64,000 bases of DNA from Pilimelia terevasa (GTDB lineage: Bacteria; Actinomycetota; Actinomycetes; Mycobacteriales; Micromonosporaceae): positions 24,503 to 88,502 of the forward strand of contig NZ_BMQC01000015.1 in NCBI RefSeq assembly GCF_014647915.1. The letters are read 5' to 3'. Position numbers and translations under genes: made by a program. Under the pieces are notes generated by a model. The model was given only the letters and a program-made list of their open reading frames with translations, searched no databases and was not told the origin of the DNA. Positions 27,329-35,268 of the stretch are shown here, one piece after another (the first letter of the stretch is position 1; the number at the start of each line of letters is the position of its first letter).

Positions 27329-28422
27329 CCGCTGCGCCCGGCGGGCCGGTCGACCCGGGCGGCGGCCTGCGGCTGTCCGGCGTGGAGGTGCGGCACGGCC
27401 GGGTGGCGGCGCTGCGCGGCGTCGACCTGGCCGTGCGGCGCGGCGAGCTGCTGGTGGTGCTCGGGCCGTCGGCCGCCGGCAAGTCGACCCTGCTGCGCGT
27501 CGTCGCGGGCCTGGACCGGGCCGCCGCCGGCACGGTCCACCTGGCCGGCCGGGACGTGACCGCGCTGCCGCCGGGCGCCCGCGACGTGGCGATGGTCTTC
27601 CAGTCGTACGCCCTGTTCCCGCACCTGGACGTCGCCCGCAACATCGCCTTCGGGCTGTCGGTGCGCGGCGCCGGCCGCCGGGCGGCACGCGAGGCGGCGG
27701 CGGCCGCCGCCGCGGTGGCCGGCTGCGCGCACCTGCTGGACCGGCGGCCCGGCCAGCTCTCCGGCGGCGAGCGCCAGCGCGTCGCCCTGGCCCGCGCGCT
27801 CGCCCGCGAGCCCGCGGTGTTCCTGCTGGACGAGCCGCTGTCGCAGCTCGACGTGGAGCTGCGGACCAGCACCCGGGCCGAGCTGCGGGCGCTGCACGAC
27901 CGGGTCGGCGCCACGACGCTGCACGTCACCCACGACCAGGCCGAGGCGATGGCGCTGGGCGACCGGATCGCCGTGCTGCGGGCGGGCCGCCTCGAACAGG
28001 TCGCGCCGCCCGCGCAACTGTGGCGGCGGCCGGCGACCCGCTTCGTGGCCGGCTTCGTCGGCGCGCCGTGGCTGACGGTCCTCCCGCCGGGGCTGGTCGC
28101 GGACGCGCCGGCCGGCGCCGCGGAGCTGGTGGTCCGGCCCGAGGACCTGCGGCTGTCCCTGCCACGCGACGGCGCCGACAACGCCGGCGGCGGCGCCCTG
28201 CTCGCCCCGCGGGCGACCGCGGTGCGGCGGGAGCTGGCCGGCGCCGACACGTTCGTGCACCTCGCCGCGGCGACCGGGCCGGTGACGGTCCGGGTGCCGA
28301 CGGGGGCGCGCACCGGGGAGGTCGGTGCGGAGTACGCGGTCACGGCGGCGCGCGACGCGCTGCACTTCTTCGCGGCCGACGGCGCCCGGGTCGCCGACCC
28401 CGCGGGGGAGGGGACGTCGTGA
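27325..28422 (+). CDS. ABC transporter ATP-binding protein (MsmK/UgpC-like)
   Basis: A 365-aa ATPase: Walker A 'GPSAAGKST', Q-loop 'VFQSYALFPHLDV', signature 'LSGGERQRVALARAL', Walker B 'VFLLDEPLSQLD', His switch 'LHVTHDQ', then a TOBE-type C-terminal domain ('ELVVRPEDLRLSL'). The start appears to be TTG 27325, which overlaps the preceding stop. Because the ATPase is in the same operon, this importer need not share a genome-wide MsmK. Confidence 0.92.
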   Translation: MTAAPGGPVDPGGGLRLSGVEVRHGRVAALRGVDLAVRRGELLVVLGPSAAGKSTLLRVVAGLDRAAAGTVHLAGRDVTALPPGARDVAMVFQSYALFPHLDVARNIAFGLSVRGAGRRAAREAAAAAAAVAGCAHLLDRRPGQLSGGERQRVALARALAREPAVFLLDEPLSQLDVELRTSTRAELRALHDRVGATTLHVTHDQAEAMALGDRIAVLRAGRLEQVAPPAQLWRRPATRFVAGFVGAPWLTVLPPGLVADAPAGAAELVVRPEDLRLSLPRDGADNAGGGALLAPRATAVRRELAGADTFVHLAAATGPVTVRVPTGARTGEVGAEYAVTAARDALHFFAADGARVADPAGEGTS

Positions 28423-29315
28423 GCGACCGGCGGCAGGCGGCGGCGATGCTCGCGCCGTACGCGGCCGGTTTGGCCCTGCTCGTCTTCGCGCCGGCCGCGG
28501 CGACGGTGGCCCTGGCGTTCACCGAGTGGGACGCGATCAGCCCGCCCCGCTGGGTCGGCCTGGCCAACCTGCGCGAGCTGTGGGGGCACGAGCCGTTCCA
28601 CAAGGCGCTGACCAACTCGCTGGTGTTCGCCGCGGTCGCGGTGCCGGCGCGCCTGGCGCTCGCCCTCGGCCTGGCCCTGCTGCTGCACCGGCCCGGGCGC
28701 CGGGTGGGCCTGGCCCGCACCGTCGCCCTGCTGCCCACGGCCGTTCCGGAGGTCGCGTACGGGCTGCTCTGGCTGTGGCTGTTCAACCCGCTGGCCGGGC
28801 CGGTGAACCGGGCGCTGACGGTCGGCGGCGGGAACGGCCTCACCGCCTGGGGCGCGCTCCCGCCGCAGTGGCTCACCATGCCGACGCCCGCCCGCGCCGC
28901 GATCATCATCATGAGCGTCTTCACCGTCGGCGAGCTGTTCGTCCTGCTGCTGGCCGCCCGCAGGGTGCTGCCGGCCGAGGTGTACGAGCTGGCGGCGGTG
29001 GAGGGCGCCGGCCGGTGGCAGGTGTTCCGCCGGGTGACGCTGCCGCTGGTGGCGCCGGTGCTGGGGCTGCTCGCCCTGCGCGACACGGTGCTGAGCTTCC
29101 AGGTGTCGTTCACCCCCGCGCTGGTGGTGACCGACGGCGGCCCGCCGCAGGGCGCCACGACGTACCTGTCGCTGTTCGTCTACCGAACCGGCTTCGAGTA
29201 CCTGCGCCATGGCTTCGCCGCCGCGGCGACCGTGGTGGTCCTGCTGCTCACCGCGGCCGCCGTCGCCGCGCAGTGGTGGCTGCTCGGCCGGTACCGCAGC
29301 CGCTACGTGCCCTGA
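28419..29315 (+). CDS. carbohydrate ABC transporter permease (MalF-like)
   Basis: A 298-aa membrane protein with six helices. The N-terminal 'YAAGLALLVFAPAAATVALAF' and the EAA loop 'VYELAAVEGAGRWQVFRRVTLPLVAP' mark the MalF/UgpA group. GTG 28419 overlaps the ATPase stop (GTGA), with GGGGAGGGGACGTC just before. The operon order permease-binding protein-ATPase-permease is unusual; the two permeases sit at opposite ends. Confidence 0.92.
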   Translation: MSDRRQAAAMLAPYAAGLALLVFAPAAATVALAFTEWDAISPPRWVGLANLRELWGHEPFHKALTNSLVFAAVAVPARLALALGLALLLHRPGRRVGLARTVALLPTAVPEVAYGLLWLWLFNPLAGPVNRALTVGGGNGLTAWGALPPQWLTMPTPARAAIIIMSVFTVGELFVLLLAARRVLPAEVYELAAVEGAGRWQVFRRVTLPLVAPVLGLLALRDTVLSFQVSFTPALVVTDGGPPQGATTYLSLFVYRTGFEYLRHGFAAAATVVVLLLTAAAVAAQWWLLGRYRSRYVP

Positions 29316-29364
29316 AACCGGCGGGCGCCGCGGGCACCCGCCCGGGTGCGCCGGGGACACGGAA

Positions 29365-29405
29365 ATGCCGCCCCCCGCGAGGTGGTGGCTCGCGGGGGGC
29401 GGCAT
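29365..29405. terminator. 17-bp perfect bidirectional terminator
   Basis: Bases 29365-29381 pair exactly with 29389-29405 across a 7-nt loop. It sits between the ABC operon and the convergent protease gene. Confidence 0.85.
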
Positions 29406-29437
29406 CCGCCGGTGCGTGACTCAGCCGCTGGCGTGCC

Positions 29438-30670
29438 TCAGCCGTTGTTGTCGATCATCGAACCGATCTCGGCCATGATCCGCGTGGTCATGTTGCCGCT
29501 GTTGTTGTTCGGGCAGCTCCCCAGGTTGTGCAGCGCGATCACCTTGTGGGAGGTCGCCGAGAACACCGGCGAACCGGAGTTGCCGCCCGAGGTGTCGCAG
29601 TTGTACACGACGCGGGTACCGGACAGCGAGTAGACGGTGCACGGGGCGCCGCCGTCGACCTCGTCGAAGATGGCGATCTTCTTCGGCTTGGCGTCGCCGT
29701 GCCCGGGGATGTAGATCTTGTCGCCGGCCTTCGCGGGGTTCGTCTCCAGGAACAGCGTGCCGAAGCTGCTGATGCTGTCGAACTTGTCGACGGAGACGAG
29801 CGCGTAGTCCAGCGCCTTGTTCGTCTTGAACAGCTCCGTGCCGCCGACCTTGGTCGGGACGCCGGGGTCGTTGCCGCCGCAGGTCGCGCAGTCGTAGCTG
29901 AACTGCATCTCGCTGGACTTGGCGGCGGCGTTGTCGGCGATGCAGTGGTTGTTGGTCAGCATCCGGTTGCTGTTGCCGACCCGCCACGCGGTGCAGTAGC
30001 CCTTGCCGTTGAGCACGGCGCGGGCGACGGCGCGGCTCTTGCCGTACTCGGTGGGGAACTTGTCCTTGTAGCAGACCATGTCGCGGCGGGCGTCCTTGCC
30101 GCAGACCTTGCGGGTCTTCTGCTGCTGCGCGGCGAACTCCGCCGCGCTGAAGCCGCGCCACACCCGGTCGATGACGACGCCGTAGCCGGCGCGGTCCAGG
30201 GCGGCGGCGGACTGCCGCGCGCTGCCGGCGCGGTGGACGGTGACGACCGCGGTGTCCCCCTCGACGGACATGGCGGCGAAGCCGCGCGTGCGGTGCACGG
30301 TGTGCGAAGCGTCGCCCGCGGCGGCCTGGCCGCGCGCGGTGGGGTCGCCGTGGTACGTGTGGACCTCGCGGCCGGTCCGGTCGGCGACCGTGAGGTAGTC
30401 GCCGGGCGCCAGCCGCAGCGAGTTGATGTGGACCTTGACGTACGACGAGCCCGGGTGCGAGATCGTCTCCTGCGGCGCGGCGTAGCGGACGCGGGTGGTG
30501 CCCACGACCTCGGCGCCGCCGAGGTCGCCGGAGACGCCCTCGGCGACGGTGGGGGTGCCGAAGTCGACGGCGGCGGCAGGGGCGTCGGCGGTGTCGGCGA
30601 AGGCGGTCGCCGTCACCAGGGGAACGGACAGGGCTGCCGCGAGAACGGCGATACGGGTGGTGGCGCGCAT
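29438..30670 (-). CDS. secreted trypsin-like endopeptidase (lysyl endopeptidase-like)
   Basis: A 410-aa exported protease. Signal peptide: MRATTRIAVLAAALSVPLVT ending in 'AFADT'. A propeptide of about 150 residues precedes the catalytic domain: His in 'MLTNNHCIAD', Asp in 'KALDYALVSVD', Ser in 'SGGNSGSPVF', all present. The paired cysteines (CATC, CTVY, CDTS, CPNN) and the GGNSGSP motif resemble Gram-negative lysyl/glutamyl endopeptidases. The start is uncertain: ATG 30670, ATG 30682 and TTG 30703 are all in frame. GAAGGG lies 12 nt before 30670, and TAGATT lies upstream of 30703. Confidence 0.88.
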   Translation of the reverse strand: MRATTRIAVLAAALSVPLVTATAFADTADAPAAAVDFGTPTVAEGVSGDLGGAEVVGTTRVRYAAPQETISHPGSSYVKVHINSLRLAPGDYLTVADRTGREVHTYHGDPTARGQAAAGDASHTVHRTRGFAAMSVEGDTAVVTVHRAGSARQSAAALDRAGYGVVIDRVWRGFSAAEFAAQQQKTRKVCGKDARRDMVCYKDKFPTEYGKSRAVARAVLNGKGYCTAWRVGNSNRMLTNNHCIADNAAAKSSEMQFSYDCATCGGNDPGVPTKVGGTELFKTNKALDYALVSVDKFDSISSFGTLFLETNPAKAGDKIYIPGHGDAKPKKIAIFDEVDGGAPCTVYSLSGTRVVYNCDTSGGNSGSPVFSATSHKVIALHNLGSCPNNNSGNMTTRIMAEIGSMIDNNG

Positions 30671-30770
30671 GGGGGTACGCATCCCTTCGGGGTGGGTCGC
30701 CAAAGTCTTCCCAATCTATGTGACCCATCACATGAAATCAATGCGAGTCAATGCGTCGCCTGAACGGTCT

Positions 30771-30786
30771 CGGACAGTGCTGTCCG
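30771..30786. promoter_or_regulatory. palindromic site at the edge of an AT-rich patch
   Basis: CGGACAG-TG-CTGTCCG is a perfect 7-bp inverted repeat with a 2-bp centre. It lies next to ATATATTATTTAAGTTCTAAA, the most AT-rich stretch in the first 58 kb. It could be an operator or a recombination-related site. Confidence 0.4.
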
Positions 30787-30792
30787 ATATAT
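30781..30792 (+). repeat. left copy of 12-bp direct repeat TGTCCGATATAT
   Basis: An exact match to 32260-32271. The two copies bracket about 1.5 kb of lower-GC sequence holding the RibD-like gene. Confidence 0.55.
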
Positions 30793-30988
30793 TATTTAAG
30801 TTCTAAATATTAGTAATCGAACAGGTGGCCAGCCTGTCGCCGTCACTGGCGCTTCCCCCTGTCCTTGCGAGGTCGGCAACCCGATCCCTCATCCGGTTGG
30901 GCTCAGTTCATCTCCGGCGCCACCGCAGGTCGGCTACGTACCTCGTTCCGGCCGAGCCGTGTGGAGATCGCGACCCTTGTTCCCGCCT
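30793..30988. other. lower-GC intergenic region
   Basis: No convincing gene. AT-rich sequence at 30790-30825 could hold promoters in either direction. Short open frames on both strands lack start signals and family likeness. Confidence 0.4.
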
Positions 30989-31225
30989 TCACCGTGCCGA
31001 GCAGTGAGCTGAGCGCCCCTCGCTGTTCCTTTGTAATCTTGGATGTGAACGACGCCGACGGGGCTGGCGTGGTGGGCGCAGCCGTGGACGGCGGGAGCCC
31101 AGCGACAACCAGTCGCCCTCGTCGTAGCGCCTGTCGCCGACGGCTGTCACAGTGACGAGGATGCTGCCCTGCCCTGTGCGCCATTCCTTCTCGCGCAGGA
31201 TCAGCACGTCACCCCGGCGGAGCAT
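30989..31225 (-). CDS. short hypothetical protein, probably degraded at its 3' end
   Basis: The first 45 residues (MLRRGDVLILREKEWRTGQG, 'ILVTVTAVGDRRYDEGDWLSL') resemble short conserved actinobacterial proteins of the '(R)GDV.. VREREWR' type, which usually continue with 'L.G' and more beta strands. After 'LSLGSRR' this frame turns into arginine/proline-rich sequence, while another frame from about 31110 continues plausibly ('AGLPPSTAAPTTPAPSASFT'). A frameshift is possible. Low confidence. Confidence 0.3.
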   Translation of the reverse strand: MLRRGDVLILREKEWRTGQGSILVTVTAVGDRRYDEGDWLSLGSRRPRLRPPRQPRRRRSHPRLQRNSEGRSAHCSAR

Positions 31226-31319
31226 CGGAGCGGCCTCCTTGTTGTGCGAGCGGGGGTGGGGCGAGGTGCTTGTCCGCTACGCTGCTCGCGTCCATGAGCC
31301 CCGTCCCGAGCAGGTACAG

Positions 31320-31504
31320 GTGGCGCGACGGAAGACTTCTGACCCCAGTTCTGTGCAGCGGTCTTCCTGGCGGCGTGACGACGCCCAGCGTGTCCGGGCC
31401 TGGCTCAGCCCTGACACCTTCGACCAGCTCGGCGACTGCACCGCGCCGCCGACTACGCACGCCTCGTGGATCAGGTCCTCACCCTTGGGAGCGTCAAGAA
31501 GTGA
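31320..31504 (+). pseudogene. small frameshifted gene upstream of the RibD-like gene
   Basis: From GTG 31320 the frame reads VARRKTSDPSSVQRSSWRRD and 'DAQRVRAWLSPDTFDQLGDC'. From about 31448, the frame two bases over continues with 'ADYARLVDQVLTLGSVKK' and stops at 31502-31504, overlapping the GTG of the next gene (GTGA). Joined, they would make a charged protein of about 60 aa coupled to the RibD-like gene. I infer one frameshift near 31440. No family is recognised. Confidence 0.35.
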
Positions 31505-32190
31505 CTGAACGCCCGTACGTCCTGCTGTCCTGCGCCGTGTCGATCGACGGTTACCTGGACGACGCCACCGACAAGCGCCTGCTGCTGTCCAACGGCGAGG
31601 ACCTCGACCGGGTCGACGCAGTGCGCGCCACCTGTGACGCCGTCCTGGTCGGCGCGAACACCATCCGGCGGGACAACCCCCGGCTCCTCGTGCGCTCGCA
31701 GGAACGGAGGGACCAGCGGACCACCGCCGGCCGGACGTCCTCCCCGCTGAAGGTGACGATCACTGAGCGCGGAGCCGTGGACGCTGGTGCCGCGTTCTTC
31801 ACCTCGGGCGAGGACGGCAAAGTCGTCTACACCTCTACTCCGGCCCACAGCGCGGTCGCTGAGCGCCTGGGCGCCGTCGCTGACGTGGTGGACGCCGGAG
31901 AACCGTTCTCCTTCGGCCGCGTCCTGGACGACCTCGCCGGCCGCGGCGTCAGGCGCCTCATGGTCGAAGGCGGCAGCACCATGCACACACAGTTCCTCAC
32001 CCACGGCCTCGCCGACGAACTGCACCTCGTCATCGCGCCGTTCTTCGTCGGCGACTCCGCCGCACCTCGGTTCGTCACGGACGGTCAGTTCCCGGCGAAC
32101 AGCGGCAACCAGGCACGCCTCCTGGAGAACCGCGCCATCGGCGACTGCATCCTCCTGCGATACGGGCTGTCGAACCGGGCGACCGACTAG
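31501..32190 (+). CDS. RibD C-terminal/dihydrofolate reductase-like reductase
   Basis: A 229-aa NADPH-dependent reductase fold. It begins VTERPYVLLSCAVSIDGYLD, with the substrate-binding 'AVLVGANTIRRDNPRLLVR' and the C-terminal 'RGVRRLMVEGGSTMHTQFL' and 'VDELHLVIAP'-like 'LADELHLVIAPFFVG'. The family reduces aminouracil intermediates in riboflavin or related pathways; as a stand-alone gene its substrate is uncertain. Its base composition is visibly lower in GC than its neighbours, and it lies in the patch bounded by the 12-bp repeats, which suggests transfer. Confidence 0.85.
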   Translation: MTERPYVLLSCAVSIDGYLDDATDKRLLLSNGEDLDRVDAVRATCDAVLVGANTIRRDNPRLLVRSQERRDQRTTAGRTSSPLKVTITERGAVDAGAAFFTSGEDGKVVYTSTPAHSAVAERLGAVADVVDAGEPFSFGRVLDDLAGRGVRRLMVEGGSTMHTQFLTHGLADELHLVIAPFFVGDSAAPRFVTDGQFPANSGNQARLLENRAIGDCILLRYGLSNRATD

Positions 32191-32259
32191 GTCATCCGGC
32201 CCGCTCAGGGCCAACGTCAGCCACTGCTGGCTGCCGGGCAGCCAGACGGCCTTGCGCGA

Positions 32260-32271
32260 TGTCCGATATAT
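32260..32271 (+). repeat. right copy of 12-bp direct repeat TGTCCGATATAT
   Basis: Identical to 30781-30792. It lies 69 nt after the RibD-like gene and immediately before sequence convergent with msrB. Confidence 0.55.
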
Positions 32272-32310
32272 GACTCATATGCGGAGCGTCCTGTCAGGAC
32301 ACCGGGCGCG

Positions 32311-32748
32311 TCACGGCGTGTCCGGGGCGGGGTGGAAGGTCAGTGAGACGCTGTTGATGCAGTACCGCGTGTTCTCCGGTGTCAGACCTTCGCCGTGGAA
32401 CACGTGACCCAGGTGGGAGTCGCAGTGCGCGCACCGGCACTCGGTGCGGACCGTGCCGTGGCTGCGGTCCTCCAGCAGCCGGACCGTCTCGGGGACCGCC
32501 CGGTCGAAGCTCGGCCACCCGCAGCCGGAGTCGAACTTCGCCGCGCTGGCGAACAGCTCCCGCCCGCACCCCCGGCACGCGTACCGCCCCGCGGCGCTGT
32601 GGTGGACGAATGCGCCGGTGAAGGGCCGCTCCGTGCCGCCCTCGCGCAGCACCCGGAACTCCTCCTCGTCGAGCCGGACCCGCCACTCCTGCGGAGTGCG
32701 GGGAAGTGGCGACGCTGCCCCGCCCGGGGCATCCGAAGGTGTGGTCAT
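32311..32748 (-). CDS. msrB: peptide-methionine (R)-S-oxide reductase
   Basis: A 145-aa cytoplasmic repair enzyme that reduces methionine-R-sulfoxide. The zinc-binding pairs are 'ACRGCGRELF' and 'CRCAHCDSHLGHVF'. The catalytic Cys is in 'RYCINSVSL', and 'FDSGCGWPSFDR' is the MsrB hallmark. ATG 32748 is chosen by family length and a TACGGT hexamer 6 nt upstream; there is no SD. Confidence 0.95.
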   Translation of the reverse strand: MTTPSDAPGGAASPLPRTPQEWRVRLDEEEFRVLREGGTERPFTGAFVHHSAAGRYACRGCGRELFASAAKFDSGCGWPSFDRAVPETVRLLEDRSHGTVRTECRCAHCDSHLGHVFHGEGLTPENTRYCINSVSLTFHPAPDTP

Positions 32749-32920
32749 GCGTCCACCGTAGTGCCCCGTTCGTGAATCACCCAGCCGCCTTGATGTCGGA
32801 ATGGAGCAAAATGTCGTTGCGCTGATGGAGCCCGTCGGCGTCCGCCAACCAGGTGGATCCCCGCCGGTGTCGGCATCGTCCTCGGGTGTTCCCGCCCGAC
32901 AGAAACGAACGGATCCGTTC

Positions 32921-33304
32921 ATGTCCAGTCGTGTGCGTCTCGCCGCGTTCGCGGTCGCCGGTGCGGCCGCCCTCAGTGTCGCCTGGCTCGTCCCCGCGGC
33001 ATCCGCCGCGCCGAGCGGCGCGGACCCCGCCGCCGTGGCGCCCGCCGCCGCGGGTGCCCAGGCCGTCCCGGGCCGGGGCGGCCCCCGGGGCTACCCGACC
33101 AGCTACCCCACCCCCACCCCGAGCGGCCAGGGCCGCCCGTCGCCCCTCCCGTCCGGGGTGAGCCCCGGCGAGGCCCCGGCCCCGGGACCGGCCGGCGGCG
33201 CGCTGCCGGTCACCGGCGTGCCGGTGGTCGCCGTGATCCTGGTCGGCGGCCTGCTGGCCGGCGGCGGCGTCATGCTCCGGTACGCGGTGCGCCGACGCCA
33301 CTGA
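32921..33304 (+). CDS. small LPVTG-anchored cell-surface protein
   Basis: A 127-aa protein with a signal peptide (SSRVRLAAFAVAGAAALSV to 'ASAAP'), a Pro/Gly-rich stretch ('YPTSYPTPTPSGQGRPSPLPS'), then LPVTG, a hydrophobic helix ('VPVVAVILVGGLLAGGGVML') and a basic tail RYAVRRRH. That is a complete sortase sorting signal. It probably forms a short wall-linked stalk or spacer. No sortase is in the window. Confidence 0.75.
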   Translation: MSSRVRLAAFAVAGAAALSVAWLVPAASAAPSGADPAAVAPAAAGAQAVPGRGGPRGYPTSYPTPTPSGQGRPSPLPSGVSPGEAPAPGPAGGALPVTGVPVVAVILVGGLLAGGGVMLRYAVRRRH

Positions 33305-33351
33305 AGTTCGTTCGCCCCGTGGCCCCTGTGCCGGTGACGTAGGGTCACCGC

Positions 33352-34359
33352 ATGGGGGCCACGCCTGCGGAAATCGTCGAGGTCGCGGGCCGGGACGTCC
33401 GGCTCAGCAGCCCGGACAAGGTCATGTTCCCGGAGCGCGGCTACACCAAGCGCGACGTGTTCTCGTACTACCTCGCCGTCGGCGACGGCATCCTGCGTGC
33501 CCTGCACCGCCGCCCCACGATGCTGCAACGCTTCCCCGACGGGGTGGGCGGCGAGATGTTCTTCCAGAAGCGGGTGCCGGCCAAGGGCGTGCCGCCGTGG
33601 CTGGAGACGGCGCGGATCGCCTTCCCCAGCGGCCGGACCGCCGACGAGCTGTGCCCCGCCGACCTGGCCCACGTCGCGTGGGCCGCCCAGATGGGTACCG
33701 TCGTCTTCCACCCCTGGCCGGTGCGCGCGGCCGACGTGGACCGGCCCGACGAGCTGCGCATCGACCTGGACCCCCAGCCGGGCACCGACTTCGCCGACGC
33801 CGTGGTCGTCGCGGGCGAGCTGCGGGCGCTGCTCGACGACCTGGGCTGGACCGGCTACCCGAAGACCTCCGGCGGCCGCGGCGTCCACGTGTACGTGCGG
33901 ATCCGGCCGGACTGGACCTTCGTCGACGTGCGCCGGGCGGCCATCGCCCTGGCCCGGGCGATCGAGCGCCGCCGGCCCGACCTGGTCACCACCAGGTGGT
34001 GGAAGGAGGAGCGCGGCGAGAAGGTGTTCGTCGACTACAACCAGATGGCCCGGGACCGGACCATCGCCTGCGCGTACTCACTGCGGGCCAACGCGCGGGC
34101 CACGGTCTCCGCCCCGGTGAGCTGGGCGGAGCTGGGTTCGGTGACCCCGGACGACTTCGACCTGCGGACCGTCCCGCCGCGCCTCGCCGAGCGCGACCCG
34201 CACGCGGGGATCGACGAGGTGGCCCACGATCTGGCGCCCCTGCTGGAGTGGGCTGACCGCGACGCGCACGGCGGAAGCGGCGACCTGCCGTACCCGCCGG
34301 ACTACCCGAAGATGCCGGGCGAGCCCAAGCGGGTCCAGCCCAGCCGGGCGAAGTCTTAG
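33352..34359 (+). CDS. LigD-type DNA polymerase/primase domain protein (NHEJ)
   Basis: A 335-aa stand-alone polymerase of the archaeo-eukaryotic primase family, used in bacterial end joining. It has 'LSSPDKVMFPERGYTKRDV', 'PTMLQRFPDGVGGEMFFQKRVP', metal Asp pair 'RIDLDPQPG', 'GYPKTSGGRGVHVYVRI' and 'VFVDYNQMARDRTIACAYS'. ATG 33352 has TAGGGT 6 nt upstream. No Ku gene is in the window; an ATP-dependent ligase lies at 40.6 kb. Its final 22 codons are mirrored by a remnant at 35180. Confidence 0.92.
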   Translation: MGATPAEIVEVAGRDVRLSSPDKVMFPERGYTKRDVFSYYLAVGDGILRALHRRPTMLQRFPDGVGGEMFFQKRVPAKGVPPWLETARIAFPSGRTADELCPADLAHVAWAAQMGTVVFHPWPVRAADVDRPDELRIDLDPQPGTDFADAVVVAGELRALLDDLGWTGYPKTSGGRGVHVYVRIRPDWTFVDVRRAAIALARAIERRRPDLVTTRWWKEERGEKVFVDYNQMARDRTIACAYSLRANARATVSAPVSWAELGSVTPDDFDLRTVPPRLAERDPHAGIDEVAHDLAPLLEWADRDAHGGSGDLPYPPDYPKMPGEPKRVQPSRAKS

Positions 34360-34424
34360 GTCCGCTGAGGACAACGGCACAGACGTTCCCGCTGTTAGCC
34401 TTCTTCCACTTGGGAGGCGGACAT

Positions 34425-35156
34425 ATGGCGCGGAACAACAGACGTGACGGCGGCGAGATCAACCTGGTGTTGCATCGTGCGGTTGGTACCCGAGCGCGTC
34501 GATGGCTGCTAGCGGTCACTGTGGGACTGGGTGTGCTGGCGGCGGCGGCTGTGCCGATGGACCCCGCCATGCGAAGTTTCGCCGGCATCGCCGGACCGGT
34601 CCAGCAGCTCATGTCGGTAACCCTGCCGTTCGTCGGCGTCCTGCTCGTTCACGACTTACACCGCGCTCCTGCTTCCGTGCGCTCCACCCTCGGGGCGGCT
34701 GGTGTGTATGCGACCGGGATCGCCCTGCTGGGCGCGCTGCTCAGCGCGGCGGCGCTCGCGTTGGTGCCGCCTGGCGCCTCGGTTCACCCGTGGCAGGACG
34801 CCGTCGTGATCGGGGTAGGCGGCGTGCTTGTCCAGGTCGTGGCGCAGCTGACCGGAACCGCGTGCGGACTGCTGTTGCGTTCCCGGGTCGCCGCGTGTGT
34901 CGCGACCCTCCTGCCGATGGCGCTGTGGGGGCTGCTCGGCCTCGCCGAACCGCTGTACTTCGTACGCGACTACCTGACGCCGTTCGGCATGGTGCTCCAG
35001 CTGCTAGGCGGAACGATGACGGCGCTGAGCTGGGCGATGTGGCCGCTGATGGTCTTGATCTGGGGGGTGGGGCTCAATGTTCTCGGCGTGCGCGCCCTGC
35101 GCCGCGAGAATGTCCGCCGGTCGTCGACCCGCTCGGACGCGGCGAACCAGCGTTGA
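34425..35156 (+). CDS. hypothetical membrane protein (ABC-2 permease-like)
   Basis: A 243-aa protein with about six transmembrane segments (about 30-48, 65-85, 95-118, 130-155, 160-180, 205-230), basic ends and no catalytic motif. The layout is like the small ABC-2-type permease subunits. ATG 34425 has GGGAGG 6 nt upstream. No ATPase partner is adjacent. It is wedged between the LigD-type gene and a copy of that gene's tail, and it is lower in GC than the flanks, so it may have arrived by insertion. Confidence 0.7.
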   Translation: MARNNRRDGGEINLVLHRAVGTRARRWLLAVTVGLGVLAAAAVPMDPAMRSFAGIAGPVQQLMSVTLPFVGVLLVHDLHRAPASVRSTLGAAGVYATGIALLGALLSAAALALVPPGASVHPWQDAVVIGVGGVLVQVVAQLTGTACGLLLRSRVAACVATLLPMALWGLLGLAEPLYFVRDYLTPFGMVLQLLGGTMTALSWAMWPLMVLIWGVGLNVLGVRALRRENVRRSSTRSDAANQR

Positions 35157-35179
35157 GAAGTGGGTGTAGGTCTGCGGGA

Positions 35180-35257
35180 TACTCGCCGGACTACCCGAAG
35201 ATGCCCGGCGAGCCGCCCCGGGTGCAGCCGTCCCGGAAGAACAGCGCCAACTGGTAG
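35180..35257 (+). pseudogene. remnant of a LigD-type polymerase C-terminus
   Basis: The frame encodes YSPDYPKMPGEPPRVQPSR followed by KNSANW and a stop. The complete gene ends YPPDYPKMPGEPKRVQPSR (34291-34347), so 17 of 19 residues match, while the DNA differs mostly at third positions. No start or upstream coding sequence remains. Confidence 0.75.
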
Positions 35258-35268
35258 CCGGAGCCGGC

